64,000 nt of DNA from contig LFKV01000010.1 in the NCBI GenBank assembly GCA_001189345.1, forward strand, positions 1 through 64,000, in the 5' to 3' direction. The translations under genes were made by a program, and so were the position numbers. The notes under the pieces are model-generated. The model worked only from the letters and a program-made list of their open reading frames with translations. It made no database searches and was not told the DNA's origin. The stretch is from Candidatus Paraburkholderia kirkii (GTDB lineage Bacteria > Pseudomonadota > Gammaproteobacteria > Burkholderiales > Burkholderiaceae). Of this stretch, positions 54,058 through 62,979 are shown piece after piece. Every line of letters starts with the position of its first letter. Positions within the stretch are counted from its first letter, which is position 1.

Positions 54058-54073
54058 TTAAGACCCGTTTAAG
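54058..54073 (+). promoter_or_regulatory. PmrA-type direct repeat upstream of the response-regulator operon
   Basis: TTAAG-N6-TTAAG (54058-54062 and 54069-54073), close to the PmrA/BasR-type box YTTAAK-N5-YTTAAK. It lies 77 bases before the response-regulator start. The -10-like TACAAT at 54095-54100 is placed so that the second half-site overlaps the -35, which fits activation by an OmpR-family regulator and suggests autoregulation. The same repeat occurs before degP at 58923-58938. Confidence 0.6.
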
Positions 54074-54094
54074 CCTGTGGCAAGGCCGCGCGGC

Positions 54095-54100
54095 TACAAT
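54095..54100 (+). promoter_or_regulatory. Candidate -10 of the response-regulator operon
   Basis: TACAAT, a 5/6 match to TATAAT, 21 bases downstream of the direct-repeat box. No consensus -35 is present, as expected for an activator-dependent promoter. Confidence 0.5.
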
Positions 54101-54149
54101 GGGTCGCGGCCTCGCGGCTGCTTCACGTAACCACGGATAGACATGTGCC

Positions 54150-54809
54150 ATGCGAATCCTGCTTGTCGAAGATGACCGGATGATCGCCGAAGGCGTGCGC
54201 AAGGCGCTGCGCGCGGACGGCTTCGCTGTCGACTAGGTGCAGGACGGCGAGGCCGCGCTCACCGCCGTCGCCGGCGAGCCCTACGACCTGATGCTGCTCG
54301 ACCTCGGCCTGCCCAGGTGCGACGGCCTTACGTGCTGAAGACGTTGCGCGCGCGGCAACGTGCTGCCGGTGCTCGTCGTCACAGCGCGCGACGCCATCGC
54401 GGACCGCGTGAAGGGCCTGGATGCCGGTGCGGACGACTATCTCGTCAAGCCCTTCGATCTCGACGAGCTCGGCGCGCGCATGCGTGCGCTGATCCGCCGT
54501 CACGTGGGGCGCGGCGAGTCGCTCGTGCGGCACGGCGACCTGACGCTCGATCCGGTCGGCCATCAGGTGACGCTCGCAGGCAATCCCGTCTCGCTGTCGG
54601 CGCGCGAGTTCGCACTGCTCGAAGCGCTGATGGCGCGTCCGGGCGCGGTGCTCTCCAAGAGCCAGCTCGAAGAGAAGATCTACGGCTGGGGCGAGGAAAT
54701 CGGCAGCAACACGGTCGAAGTCTACATCCATTCGCTGAGAAAGAAGCTCGGCGCCGATCTCATCCGTAACGTGCGCGGCCTGGGCTACATGGTCGCGAAG
54801 GACGCCTGA
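54150..54809 (+). pseudogene. OmpR-family response regulator with a nonsense codon and two compensating frameshifts
   Basis: It starts RILLVEDDRMIAEGVRKALR and then meets TAG at codon 29, where the family has Trp (VDWVQDG); TGG to TAG is the likely change. The receiver continues with LMLLDLGLP (phospho-Asp). Between about 54330 and 54352 the frame moves (VLKTLRARG) and returns, then TARDAIADRVKGLDAGADDY and LVKPF complete the receiver. The winged-helix DNA-binding domain is intact (LSAREFALLEALMARPGAVL, NTVEVYIHSLRKKLG). It is most like QseB/PmrA-type regulators. The stop overlaps the kinase ATG (TGATG). Confidence 0.88.
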
Positions 54810-56110
54810 TGCGGTCGATCCGCCGCACGCTGCTCATCTGGCTGCTCGCGCTCGTGATCGTCGGCGTGGGCTTTGCAGGCTGGCTCATCTATCGGCAGGC
54901 GCTCGCCGAAGCCAACGAACTCTTCGATTACCAACTTCAGCAGATTGCGGCGGCGCTGCCGTCGGAGCCGTTTTCCTCGGTGCTCAGTTCGCGCAGCGAG
55001 AGCGACGAAGGCGTCGTCATCCAGATCTGGAATCGCAATGGCGTGCTGATGTACTACTCGCATTCGCGCGTGCCGCTCGCGCCGCATGCGGAGCTCGGCT
55101 TCTCCACCGAGATGACGTCGCGCGGCGAGTGGCGCGTGTACAGCGCGATTGTCGGCGACAACGTCGTGCAGCTCGCGCAGCCGCTGTCCATTCGCAATCG
55201 CGTCGCGGCGGGCGTCGCGTGGCGCACGTTGTGGCCGCTCGTGCTGTTGCTGCCGCTGCTGGGGCTCGCGATATGGATCATCGTCGGCCGCGGGCTCGCG
55301 CCTTTGCAGCGCGTGACGCGCGCGCTCGACACGCGTCATCCCGAGGCGCTCGATCCGCTCTCCGATCAGCGTCTGCCGTACGAAGTGCGGCCCGTCGTGC
55401 GTGCGTTGAATGCGCTGCTCGCGCGCCTGTCGGCGGCGCTCGATACGCAGAAGGCTTTCGTCGCCGATGCCGCGCACGAATTGCGCACACCGCTCGCCGC
55501 CGTGCAGATTCAGGCGCAGCTCGTCGCGCGCACTCAGGACGACGGCACCCGGCGCGAAGCGCTCGCCGACCTGCACGAAGGCATTGCGCGCGCGACGCGG
55601 CTTGCCGAACAGCTGCTCGCGCTGGCGCGTTCCGAGCCGGACGGCAAAGCCGTCGAGACGGAAGTCGACCTGCGCGAACTGCTGGAAGGATGCGTGCGCG
55701 GTTACGTGCTCGTGGCGCAGGAGCGCGGCGTGGATCTCGGCATCGAGGCGAGCGAGCCCGCGTTCGTCAAGGGCGATCCGGATTCGCTCCGCGTGATGTT
55801 CAACAATCTCATCGATAACGCGACCAAGTACACGCCGAGGGGCGGGCGGGTGGATGTATGCTTGAAGGTGGAAGATCGGCATCCCCTCGTCGACATCTCG
55901 GACACCGGACCGGGCATTCCCGCCGAAGAGCGCGAGCGCGTGTTCGACCGGTTTTATCGCGCCGGCGAAGGGGCGAATCGCGCGCCCACGGACGTCGCGG
56001 GTAGCGGGCTGGGGCTCGCGATCGTGCGTCGCATCGCGGCTCAGCATGGCACCAAGGTGGTGCTCGGGGAATCGACGGCGGGTGGATTGAAGGCATCGAT
56101 TCGATTTTGA
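54809..56110 (+). CDS. Membrane sensor histidine kinase (QseC/PmrB type)
   Basis: This intact 433-residue kinase has two membrane helices (about 7-28 and 142-160) flanking a periplasmic sensor region. The HisKA domain has phospho-acceptor His223 in ADAAHELRTPLAAVQ. The HATPase domain shows the N-box MFNNLIDNATKYTPRGG, then SDTGPGIPAEERERVF and AGSGLGLAIVRRIAAQHG. Its partner regulator upstream is disrupted, so the kinase is probably orphaned unless another regulator accepts its phosphate. Confidence 0.93.
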   Translation: MRSIRRTLLIWLLALVIVGVGFAGWLIYRQALAEANELFDYQLQQIAAALPSEPFSSVLSSRSESDEGVVIQIWNRNGVLMYYSHSRVPLAPHAELGFSTEMTSRGEWRVYSAIVGDNVVQLAQPLSIRNRVAAGVAWRTLWPLVLLLPLLGLAIWIIVGRGLAPLQRVTRALDTRHPEALDPLSDQRLPYEVRPVVRALNALLARLSAALDTQKAFVADAAHELRTPLAAVQIQAQLVARTQDDGTRREALADLHEGIARATRLAEQLLALARSEPDGKAVETEVDLRELLEGCVRGYVLVAQERGVDLGIEASEPAFVKGDPDSLRVMFNNLIDNATKYTPRGGRVDVCLKVEDRHPLVDISDTGPGIPAEERERVFDRFYRAGEGANRAPTDVAGSGLGLAIVRRIAAQHGTKVVLGESTAGGLKASIRF

Positions 56111-56381
56111 GTCGAGTCGTTCCCGCGTGAGTCGAGCCGATTCCATATTGATCGCGTGAAGCGCGTTTTCCTGTTGCGCTAGAAAGCTAAATCGATCCTG
56201 CGCGAATTAGCAACCTTATATTCAGGTTGGCGAATCATATAATGCGCCGGGCGACATATGTCGATCGATCCGGTTACCGTCTTCCTGCGAATCTCTCGTT
56301 GATAAAAATTTAGGATTTACCGATCTTTCTGGACATACCCGGGTGTCGTAGTATGAAAACGATATTAATCTGGATGCCTAA
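56111..56381 (+). promoter_or_regulatory. Upstream region of the autotransporter with a -10 hexamer
   Basis: 271 bases without a gene. A perfect TATAAT is at 56238-56243, but the sequence about 17 bases before it (CTTATA, 56215-56220) is a poor -35. The region is distinctly AT-richer than its surroundings, in keeping with acquired or surface-protein DNA. Confidence 0.4.
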
Positions 56382-58729
56382 ATGAAAACGAGGTATCGGT
56401 CGAACCTGACCGAAGATGCAGGTAATTGGGTTATCGCGCCGGAGCGTACTGCCGCGCGGGGTGGGAAGAGGTCCAGTCGCTTCAAGCTGATCACGAGGCT
56501 CATGTTCCTGGCAGGCTCGGCGACACTTCTGCTTTCCGGCAATGCTCGGGCGGATATGTGCACGAACGACGTCCTTTACCAATACAACTATATGGCAATC
56601 GGTCCCGTCGCGACTTGTGCGGACTGGAGCGGCGGGGAACATCATCGGCGGCTTGCCCGGGTCAGGCACGTGGACCAGCATCGGATCCAGCGGTACGCAG
56701 ATCGTGATATCCACGACACAGAAGAAGCTGGCCTTCAGCCCAGGCAACTCCGCGAACGTGGCGACAATGACCGACAGCGCCAACGGTGGCGTGCTGCTCT
56801 CGGGCATCGCTGCCGGCGTCAGCGCGAGAGACGCGGTCAACGTGAGCCAGCTCAATCCGGTGGTCGCGCCCCTGGGCGGTGGCGCGTCGCTCATACCACG
56901 ACTGGCGCGGTCACCGCTCCGGCGTATGCGCTCGCCAATGCCAACGGCATCGCCGGGACCACCGGCGCGGCAACCAGCGTCGGCGCGGGCTTCAGCAAGG
57001 TCGATGCGGCGCTGGGCAAGCTGAACACGTCCGTGGCCGGCAACGCTACGGAGATCGACGATCTCACGAATCGGATCAATAACGGCACGATCGGTCTGGT
57101 ACAGCAGGCCGCGGCCGGCGACGATCTGACGGTGGGCAAGGACACCGACGGCGCGGCCGTGAACTTCGCGGACAGGAACGGCGCGACCCGTACCCTGAAG
57201 AACGTGTCGGCGGGGAACTTCTCGGCGTCGAGTACCGATGCGGTGAACGGCTCGCAGTTGTTCGCAACCAGTTAGCAAGTGACGCAGAACACGACTGACA
57301 TCAACACCATCAACACCAAGATCAACAACGGGTTCGATCGGCCTCGTGCAACAAGACGCGACCACGCGTGTCGTCACCGTTGCAAAGAGCACGGACGGCA
57401 CGGTCGTCGACATGACGGGCACGCAGGGCACGCGCACGGTGACGGGCGTGACGGCAGGACAATTGTCGGCCAGCAGCACGGAAGCGGTCAATGGTGCGCA
57501 GCTCTACGCGACGAATCAAATGTCGCACAGAACACCGCGGACATCGCGAACCTGAACAACAACGTTGCCCAGAACACGACGGACATCGCGAAGAACACCA
57601 CCGACATCAACAACATCAACAACATCAACAACATCAACAACATCAACAACGTCAACAACGTCAACAACGTCAACAACGTCAACAACGTCAACAACGTCAA
57701 CAACGTCAACAACGTCAACAACGTCAACAACGTCAACAACGTCAACAACGTCAACAACGTCAACAACGTCAACAACGTCAACAACGTCAACAACGTCAAC
57801 AACGTCAACAACGTCAACAACGTCAACAACGTCAACAACGTCAACAACGTCAACAACGTCAACAACGTCAACAACGTCAACAACGTCAACAACGTCAACA
57901 ACGTCAACAACGTCAACAACGTCAACAACGTCAACAACGTCAACAACGTCAACAACGTCAACAACGTCAACAACGCGATCAACAGCGCAACGCGATCAAC
58001 AGCGGCAACGTCGGCCTGGTTCGTCAGGATGCGAATATGCGCACCATCACCGTCGCGAAGGACAACGACGGCACGGTGGTCGACATGACCGGCACGCAAG
58101 GCGCCCGCATGGTAACGGGCGTGGCGGCGGGCGAACTGAGCGCGGACAGCAGCGACGCGGTCAACGGTTCGCAATTGTACCAGACCAACCAGGACGTGGC
58201 AGGTCTCATGCAGCAGGTCAGGAATTTCTCGGGTTCCAGTACCAGCGTCGTTGCTTCGCAGAAGATGGACACGCCGGCAGTCGCGAGCGGTACGGATTCG
58301 ACGGCACTCGGCAACGGTTCGATCGCTTCGGGCAACAACTCGGTCGCAATCGGCAGCGGTTCGCTCGCTGACCAGGACAACACCGTTTCATTCGGCTCGC
58401 AAGGCAATGAGCGCCGTCTCACGAACGTTGCGCCCGGCATCAACGGCGCCGACGCCGTCAACATGAATCAGTTGAGCGCGGTTCAGAGCAGCGTCAACAT
58501 GGTCGCGCGTCAGGCGTTTGCCGGCGTCGCAGCGGCAATGGCCATGCCGAACCTCACGCCGAGCCAGACGGTGGTCGTGGCGGGCGTCGCGAATTACAAG
58601 GGCTATAGCGCGGTGGGCGTCGGCGGCACGTATCGCTCCATGAATAACCGCTGGCTCGTGAACGGGGCTGCATCGTTCACGCCGCATGGCGACACGGGCG
58701 TGTGCGGTCAGGTTGGCTACGAGTTCTGA
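56382..58729 (+). pseudogene. Trimeric autotransporter adhesin (YadA/BpaA type), many frameshifts
   Basis: The start has an ESPR-like extended signal (NWVIAPERTAARGGKR), a hydrophobic core and cleavage near GNARA. Passenger head/neck segments with AVNVSQL, AVNGSQLFATS and AVNGAQLYATNQ necks, coiled-coil NTTDI stalks and ALGNGSIASGNNSVAIGSGS head repeats are recognisable. The YadA anchor (QAFAGVAAAMAMPNLTPSQT to GQVGYEF) ends with the required Phe. The frame changes near 56625, 56895, 57335, 57525 and just after the tandem repeat near 57980. TAG at 57273-57275 replaces an expected Gln codon. It cannot form a surface adhesin. Confidence 0.88.
57609..57968. repeat. Forty tandem 9-bp units in the adhesin stalk (Asn-Asn-Ile/Val)n
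   Basis: Four copies of AACAACATC (57609-57644) are followed by 36 uninterrupted copies of AACAACGTC (57645-57968). In the adhesin frame this reads Asn-Asn-Ile four times and Asn-Asn-Val 36 times. All other frames are open as well (Thr-Ser-Thr, Gln-Arg-Gln; antisense Leu-Thr-Leu). The unit length keeps the frame, so copy-number change alters stalk length only. Perfect homogeneity indicates recent expansion. Confidence 0.95.
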
Positions 58730-59009
58730 GCCTGCATCGCGTGGACGAGATCAGCAGCAGAAGTTGTCGTGTTGTACCTCGTAGTAAAGCAGTTGAAGGC
58801 AGCAGTCATGCAGTATGGAATTTACGCAGCACGGCTGTACCGCAGTAACGCAGCAGAAAGTGGCGGCCGTTCGCAAGAGCCTCCGCTCCTTTTCTTCCAA
58901 GTTCCCGCGCAAGCTTCAATTTTTAAGAAAGGTTTAAGCGACACCCCGTAATCTTCCTTCATCGATATTGCGCGCTCTCCGAGAGCGCACCCCTCGTCAG
59001 GAGCACACG
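58730..59009 (+). other. Region between the adhesin and degP
   Basis: 280 bases with no recognisable gene. It contains the PmrA-type box at 58923-58938 and a possible -10 (GATATT, 58964-58969) ahead of degP. Confidence 0.5.
58923..58938 (+). promoter_or_regulatory. PmrA-type direct repeat upstream of degP
   Basis: TTAAG-N6-TTAAG, and with flanking T a perfect YTTAAK-N5-YTTAAK (58922-58938). It is 71 bases before the degP start and repeats the spacing of the site at 54058-54073. It implies that the regulator of the neighbouring two-component operon controls degP. Confidence 0.65.
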
Positions 59010-60509
59010 ATGAAAGCAAGGATCCTCACCCGCAGCGCCGTCGCAGTGGCCGTTGCCGTTGCCTTGTCGGCGGGCTACGTGGCCGGTCATAACAATGTGC
59101 CTGCACCGCAGGTCATCTCGCCCGCCGCCGCGGCGATGATGCCCGCCGAAGCCGCGGCCAAGACAGGCATTCCCGATTTCTCCGGTCTCGTTGAGACCTA
59201 TGGCCCGGCCGTGGTGAACATCAGCGCGAAGCATGTCGTGAAGCAGACGTCGTCGCGCCGCAGCCAGAACCAGCTGCCGATGGACCCGGACGATCCCTTC
59301 TATCAGTTCTTCAAGCGCTTCGGCGGCATGCCCGGCTTCGGCGGCGGCGACGGCGGCCCGGGCGCGGACCGTCCGAGCGAAGGTCTCGGCTCGGGCTTCA
59401 TCGTGAGCGGCGACGGCTACATCCTAACGAATGCGCACGTCGTCGACAACGCCAACGTCGTTACCGTCAAGCTCACGGACAAGCGCGAGTTCCGCGCGAA
59501 AGTCATCGGCGCCGACAAGCAGTCGGACGTCGCCGTACTGAAGATCGATGCGAAGAACCTGCCGACGGTCAAGATCGGCGATCCGAACGGCAGCAAGGTC
59601 GGCCAGTGGGTCGTCGCGATCGGCTCGCCGTACGGTTTCGACAACACCGTGACCTCGGGCATCATCAGCGCGAAGTCGCGGGCGCTGCCCAACGAGAACT
59701 ACACGCCGTTCATCCAGACCGACGTGCCGGTGAATCCGGGCAACTCGGGCGGCCCGCTCTTCAATCTGCAGGGCGAGGTGATCGGCATCAACTCGATGAT
59801 CTACTCGCAGACGGGCGGCTTCCAGGGTCTTGCGTTCGCAATCCCGATCAACGAGGCGATCAAGGTGAAGGACGCGCTCATCAAGACGGGCCACGTCGAT
59901 CGTGGCCGCCTCGGCGTGACCGTGCAGGGCATGAATCAGACGCTTGCGAACTCGTTCGGCATGAAGTCGCCGCAGGGTGCGCTCGTGAGCTCGGTCGAGC
60001 CCGGCGGACCGGCGGCGAAGGCGGGTCTGCAGCCGGGCGACGTGATCACCGCGCTCAATGGCGTGCCGGTGGCGGACTCGACCTCGCTGCCGTCGCAGGT
60101 CGCGGGCCTTTCGCCCGGCAGTTCCGCGAAAGTGACGGTGTGGCGCGACAAGAGCTCGAATGATCTCACCGTCACGATCGGCGCACTGAAGGACGCCAAG
60201 ACCGCCAGCGCGAACGCCGGCGACGACGGCGCGTCCGCGCAGGATGCGCGCCTCGGCGTCGCGGTGCGCCCGCTCACGCCGGAAGAGAAGCAGAACGACT
60301 CGCTGTCGCGCGGGCTGCTGGTCCAGCAATCGAACGGAGCGGCGGCGAGCGCGGGCATCCAGGCGGGCGACGTGATCCTCGCGGTCAACGGCCAGCCGGT
60401 CAACTCCGTGCAGCAGCTGAAGTCGATGGTTTCGCACGCGGGCGACAGCATCGCGCTGCTGATCCAGCGCGACAATGCGCAGATCTTCGTTCCAGTCGAT
60501 CTCGGCTGA
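59010..60509 (+). CDS. degP: Periplasmic serine protease DegP/DegQ (HtrA, Do family)
   Basis: This intact 499-residue protease/chaperone degrades misfolded envelope proteins. The N-terminal signal anchor is at about 8-25. The trypsin-like domain has His143 (LTNAHVVD), Asp173 (QSDVAVLKID) and Ser246 (NPGNSGGPLF). Two PDZ domains follow (about 285-375 and 415-495, with RLGVTVQGMNQTLANSFG and ARLGVAVRPLTPEEK). ATG 59010 was chosen because it gives a normal signal peptide. It is preceded by the PmrA-type box, and the two-component operon and adhesin lie upstream. Confidence 0.95.
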   Translation: MKARILTRSAVAVAVAVALSAGYVAGHNNVPAPQVISPAAAAMMPAEAAAKTGIPDFSGLVETYGPAVVNISAKHVVKQTSSRRSQNQLPMDPDDPFYQFFKRFGGMPGFGGGDGGPGADRPSEGLGSGFIVSGDGYILTNAHVVDNANVVTVKLTDKREFRAKVIGADKQSDVAVLKIDAKNLPTVKIGDPNGSKVGQWVVAIGSPYGFDNTVTSGIISAKSRALPNENYTPFIQTDVPVNPGNSGGPLFNLQGEVIGINSMIYSQTGGFQGLAFAIPINEAIKVKDALIKTGHVDRGRLGVTVQGMNQTLANSFGMKSPQGALVSSVEPGGPAAKAGLQPGDVITALNGVPVADSTSLPSQVAGLSPGSSAKVTVWRDKSSNDLTVTIGALKDAKTASANAGDDGASAQDARLGVAVRPLTPEEKQNDSLSRGLLVQQSNGAAASAGIQAGDVILAVNGQPVNSVQQLKSMVSHAGDSIALLIQRDNAQIFVPVDLG

Positions 60510-60647
60510 GGCGCCTCCGACCGCGCGCGATGCAGGCACGAACCATGCTCCATGGTTCCACGGTGCCCCATCGCGTGAAGCCGACGCATCGGGCGTGAGG
60601 CCGCCGGCGCTTGCTGGCCCGGCGACATCGGAAAAAGGAGCAAAAAC

Positions 60648-61128
60648 ATGACGAGCAGAACCACGGGCAGGCTGGCCGCAGCACTTCTCACGGCGGCGCT
60701 GGGCGCGGGCATGGCGGGCGGCGCCTGGGCGCAGGCATCGAGCGGCACCACGAGCGACATGTCGAGCGCCGGCAACACCAACGGTGGCGGGCTGCCGCAA
60801 ATCCAGCAGCAGGGCGACGTCTCCTACACATCGGGCGGCGTGGGGCTCGACGAATCCCACGCATTGTTGCGCGAACAGGCGCATTGGCCGCTATCGCTGC
60901 GCTTCACGGGACCGACCGCCGACTATCTCGCGGGCGTGCACGTGCGGATCGTGGGCGGCAAGGGCGGCGAGGTGCTGAGCGCCGAGTCGATGGGCCCGTA
61001 CATGCTCGTAGCTTCCTCCGGGCAGCTACACGGTGTACGCGAAGTACAAGGATCAGGAAAAGAAGCAATCGGTCAACGTGGCGGGGCCGGGCAAGGCCAA
61101 GGCAGCCTTCCACTGGAGTATTCAGTAG
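60648..61128 (+). pseudogene. Small exported carboxypeptidase-regulatory-like protein, one frameshift
   Basis: From ATG 60648 a signal peptide ends near AGGAWAQ. A Ser/Gly-rich spacer and a region SHALLREQAHWPLSLRFTGP and YLAGVHVRIVGGKGGEVLSA follow. Near 61012 the frame shifts to LPPGSYTVYAKYKDQEKKQS and AGPGKAKAAFHWSIQ, ending at TAG 61126-61128. LPPGSYTV is the typical turn of a carboxypeptidase regulatory-like (transthyretin-type) beta sandwich. Found next to degP in related species as far as I recall; function unknown. Confidence 0.75.
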
Positions 61129-61629
61129 GCGCGGGAAGCAGGGTGACCGCGGAAGCATCGAAAGCGCTCACCCCGGCATCGAAAGTTGTCTTATAATTAC
61201 TCATAAGTCATGAATTTTGCGGACAGCTAGTCTATGCTTGAGCGATAGCTATTGGGAGCATCGCCCATGAAACGAGATGGCCGGAGTCTGGCTCACAACA
61301 CGCTCGAAGAGATGCGTATCCTTGCAGTTCAGCGTATGGCTGAAGGCGAGCATCCGAATGATGTTGCCGCGTCGTTTGGGATGCATCGCTCGTGGGCGTA
61401 CAAGGCGAGACACCTATCCGAACATTGCCAGGCGGGCTCGTGAGCAGAAGGTGGACATCTTTTTCTGGGACGAATCGGGCTTCCGTGCTGACTCGGTGCA
61501 TGGCAGGACGTGGGCGCCGCGCGGTGAAACGCCGGTGGTCGAGCGGCCCGGCGAACGTCACAGCATGGGCGCCGCGTCCGCCGTTAATTCGAAGGGAGCT
61601 TTCTGGTTTGCGACGTATGAAGGGGCACT

Positions 61630-62550
61630 AAGAAGTAGTTTCAAAAAGATTTATTAGGGGCTGTTAACCCGTAACGCAACCTGTTAACCTCGATCGTTGT
61701 GACAACAGGATCGAGGAGATGGGCAAACCAATCATCGACGACGAACTGTGGGCACTGATCGAGCCACTGCTACCACCAGCGAAGCCGCGCCGCTTCAAGT
61801 ATCCGGGCCGCAAGCCGGTACCGGATCGGGCTGCGCTGACCGGCATCTTGTTCGTGCTGAAGACCGGCATCCGGTGGCGAGATCTGCCAGCGGAGATGGG
61901 ATGTGGCTCTGGCGTCAGTTGCTGGCGCAGGCTGCGCGATTGGCAGCAAGCCGGCGTGTGGGATCGACTGCACGCACTGCTGCTGGCGAAACTACGAGCG
62001 GCCGGGAAGATCGACTTCTCCCGCGTCGTCGTCGACTCATCGTCGATTCGTGCGGTTGGGGCGGGCGAAAAACTGGCCCGAACCCCACCGACCGAGCACG
62101 ACCCGGTTCCAAGCACCACGTCACCACCGACGCCAACGGTACGCCGATCGCGGCAATCCTGACCGGCGCCAATCGTCACGACGTCACCCAACTGATCCCG
62201 TTGATCGAGGCCATCGTACCGATTGGCGGCGTGCGCGGCCGGCCGCTGAGTCGCCCTGGCTGTGTTTATGCCGACCGCGGTTACGATCATGACAAGTACC
62301 GGTGCCTCCTTCACGCGCGCAACATTCCCACCAGCATCGCGCGGCGCGGTCACCCGCACGGTAGCGGCCTTGGGAAAGTCCGTTGGGTCGTCGAACGTAC
62401 ACATGCCTGGTTGCATAACTTCCGCCGTCTACGTACTCGCTTCGAACGTCGTGCGGACATTCATGAAGCGTTCCTCAAACTCGGTTGTTGCTTGATCTGC
62501 TGGAACACTCTTCGGCAATCTCAACAGCCTTTATGAAACCGTCTCTTAGT
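61630..62550 (+). mobile_element. IS5-family (IS427-like) insertion sequence
   Basis: It is about 0.9 kb and splits the IS630 transposase gene. Inner repeats GGCTGTT (61659-61665) and AACAGCC (62523-62529), and an outer imperfect pair beginning CTAAGA (near 61628) and ending TCTTAG (near 62549), frame the transposase. The exact terminus was not fixed. Confidence 0.75.
61719..62536 (+). CDS. IS5-family transposase in two overlapping frames
   Basis: The first frame (61719-62162) has the DUF4096/transposase N-terminal region: DELWALIEPLLPPAKPRRFK, GILFVLKTGIRWRDLPAEMG and VVVDSSSIRAV with the first catalytic Asp. The second frame takes over near 62075 and reads TGPNPTDRARPGSKHHVTTD, then CVYADRGYDHDKYRCLL (second Asp) and KVRWVVERTHAWLHNFRRLR (catalytic Glu), to 62536. 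IS427-group elements normally use two ORFs joined by programmed frameshifting, so this may be functional. It is the least damaged element in the window. Confidence 0.78.
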
Positions 62551-62979
62551 CGCGAGCTGTTCGTCGAATTGCTCAAGAAGTTGATGTTTCATCGTAAAAG
62601 AGCGGTTCATTTGATCGTCGACGGATTGCCAGCGCATAAGAAAGCCATCGTTAAGGACTATGTCGCGAGTACGCAGGGCAAGTTGACTTTGCATTTTCTG
62701 CCCGATTACGCACCGGACCTCAATCCAGATGAACTGGTGTGGAGTCACGTCAAGCGGACCGGCGTCGCGCGACGCCCACTTCAAAAAAGGTGAAAAGTTG
62801 GGCTCAAAAATTCACGAGCAGCTTTCACAAATTAGCCGCGATCCGTGCCTTGTTCGATCATTTTTAGGCATCAATCTGTCAGCTATATTGCTGACGTTTG
62901 AGTAAATGGCGCGGCCGGCCCCGCGACCCGTTGTTACACCCCATGTTACTTCATCAACAGGCGCTTCATTGCGGCCCGG

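Larger units (their letters stand above)
61199..62905 (+). mobile_element. IS630-family element (second type) interrupted by an IS5-family element
   Basis: It is flanked by TA at 61199-61200 and 62903-62904, with imperfect terminal inverted repeats (TTACTCATAAGTCA on the left; TGACGTTTGAGTAA on the right). It differs in sequence from the IS630 element at 725-1839. An IS5-family element sits inside its transposase gene between about 61630 and 62550. Confidence 0.85.
61267..62905 (+). pseudogene. IS630-family transposase, deleted, frameshifted and interrupted
   Basis: ATG 61267 begins a helix-turn-helix part (LEEMRILAVQRMAEGEHPND). After about 55 residues the sequence jumps, in another frame, to YPNIARRAREQKVDIFFWDE, so roughly 100 residues of the family are missing. 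The DDE part continues to ATYEGAL (about 61630), where the IS5 element intervenes. It resumes at ELFVELLKKLMFHRKRAVHL and has HFLPDYAPDLNPDELVWSHV with the last catalytic acid. A shift in the A-run near 62785 precedes KLGSKIHEQLSQISRDPC. Confidence 0.82.

Noticed and set aside
54234..54239. Amber codon of the response regulator as programmed read-through or unusual amino acid
   Set aside because: No hairpin or context for recoding is seen, and additional frameshifts follow, so decay is the simpler reading.
57609..57968. Tandem repeat as a CRISPR-like array
   Set aside because: The units are 9 bp and contiguous, with no spacers.
57488..58174. Minus-strand open frame rich in Leu-Thr-Leu, and plus-strand Thr-Ser-Thr and Gln-Arg-Gln frames over the adhesin repeat
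   Set aside because: They are by-products of the 9-bp repeat, which is free of stops in all frames. Flanking neck and anchor motifs identify the real frame.
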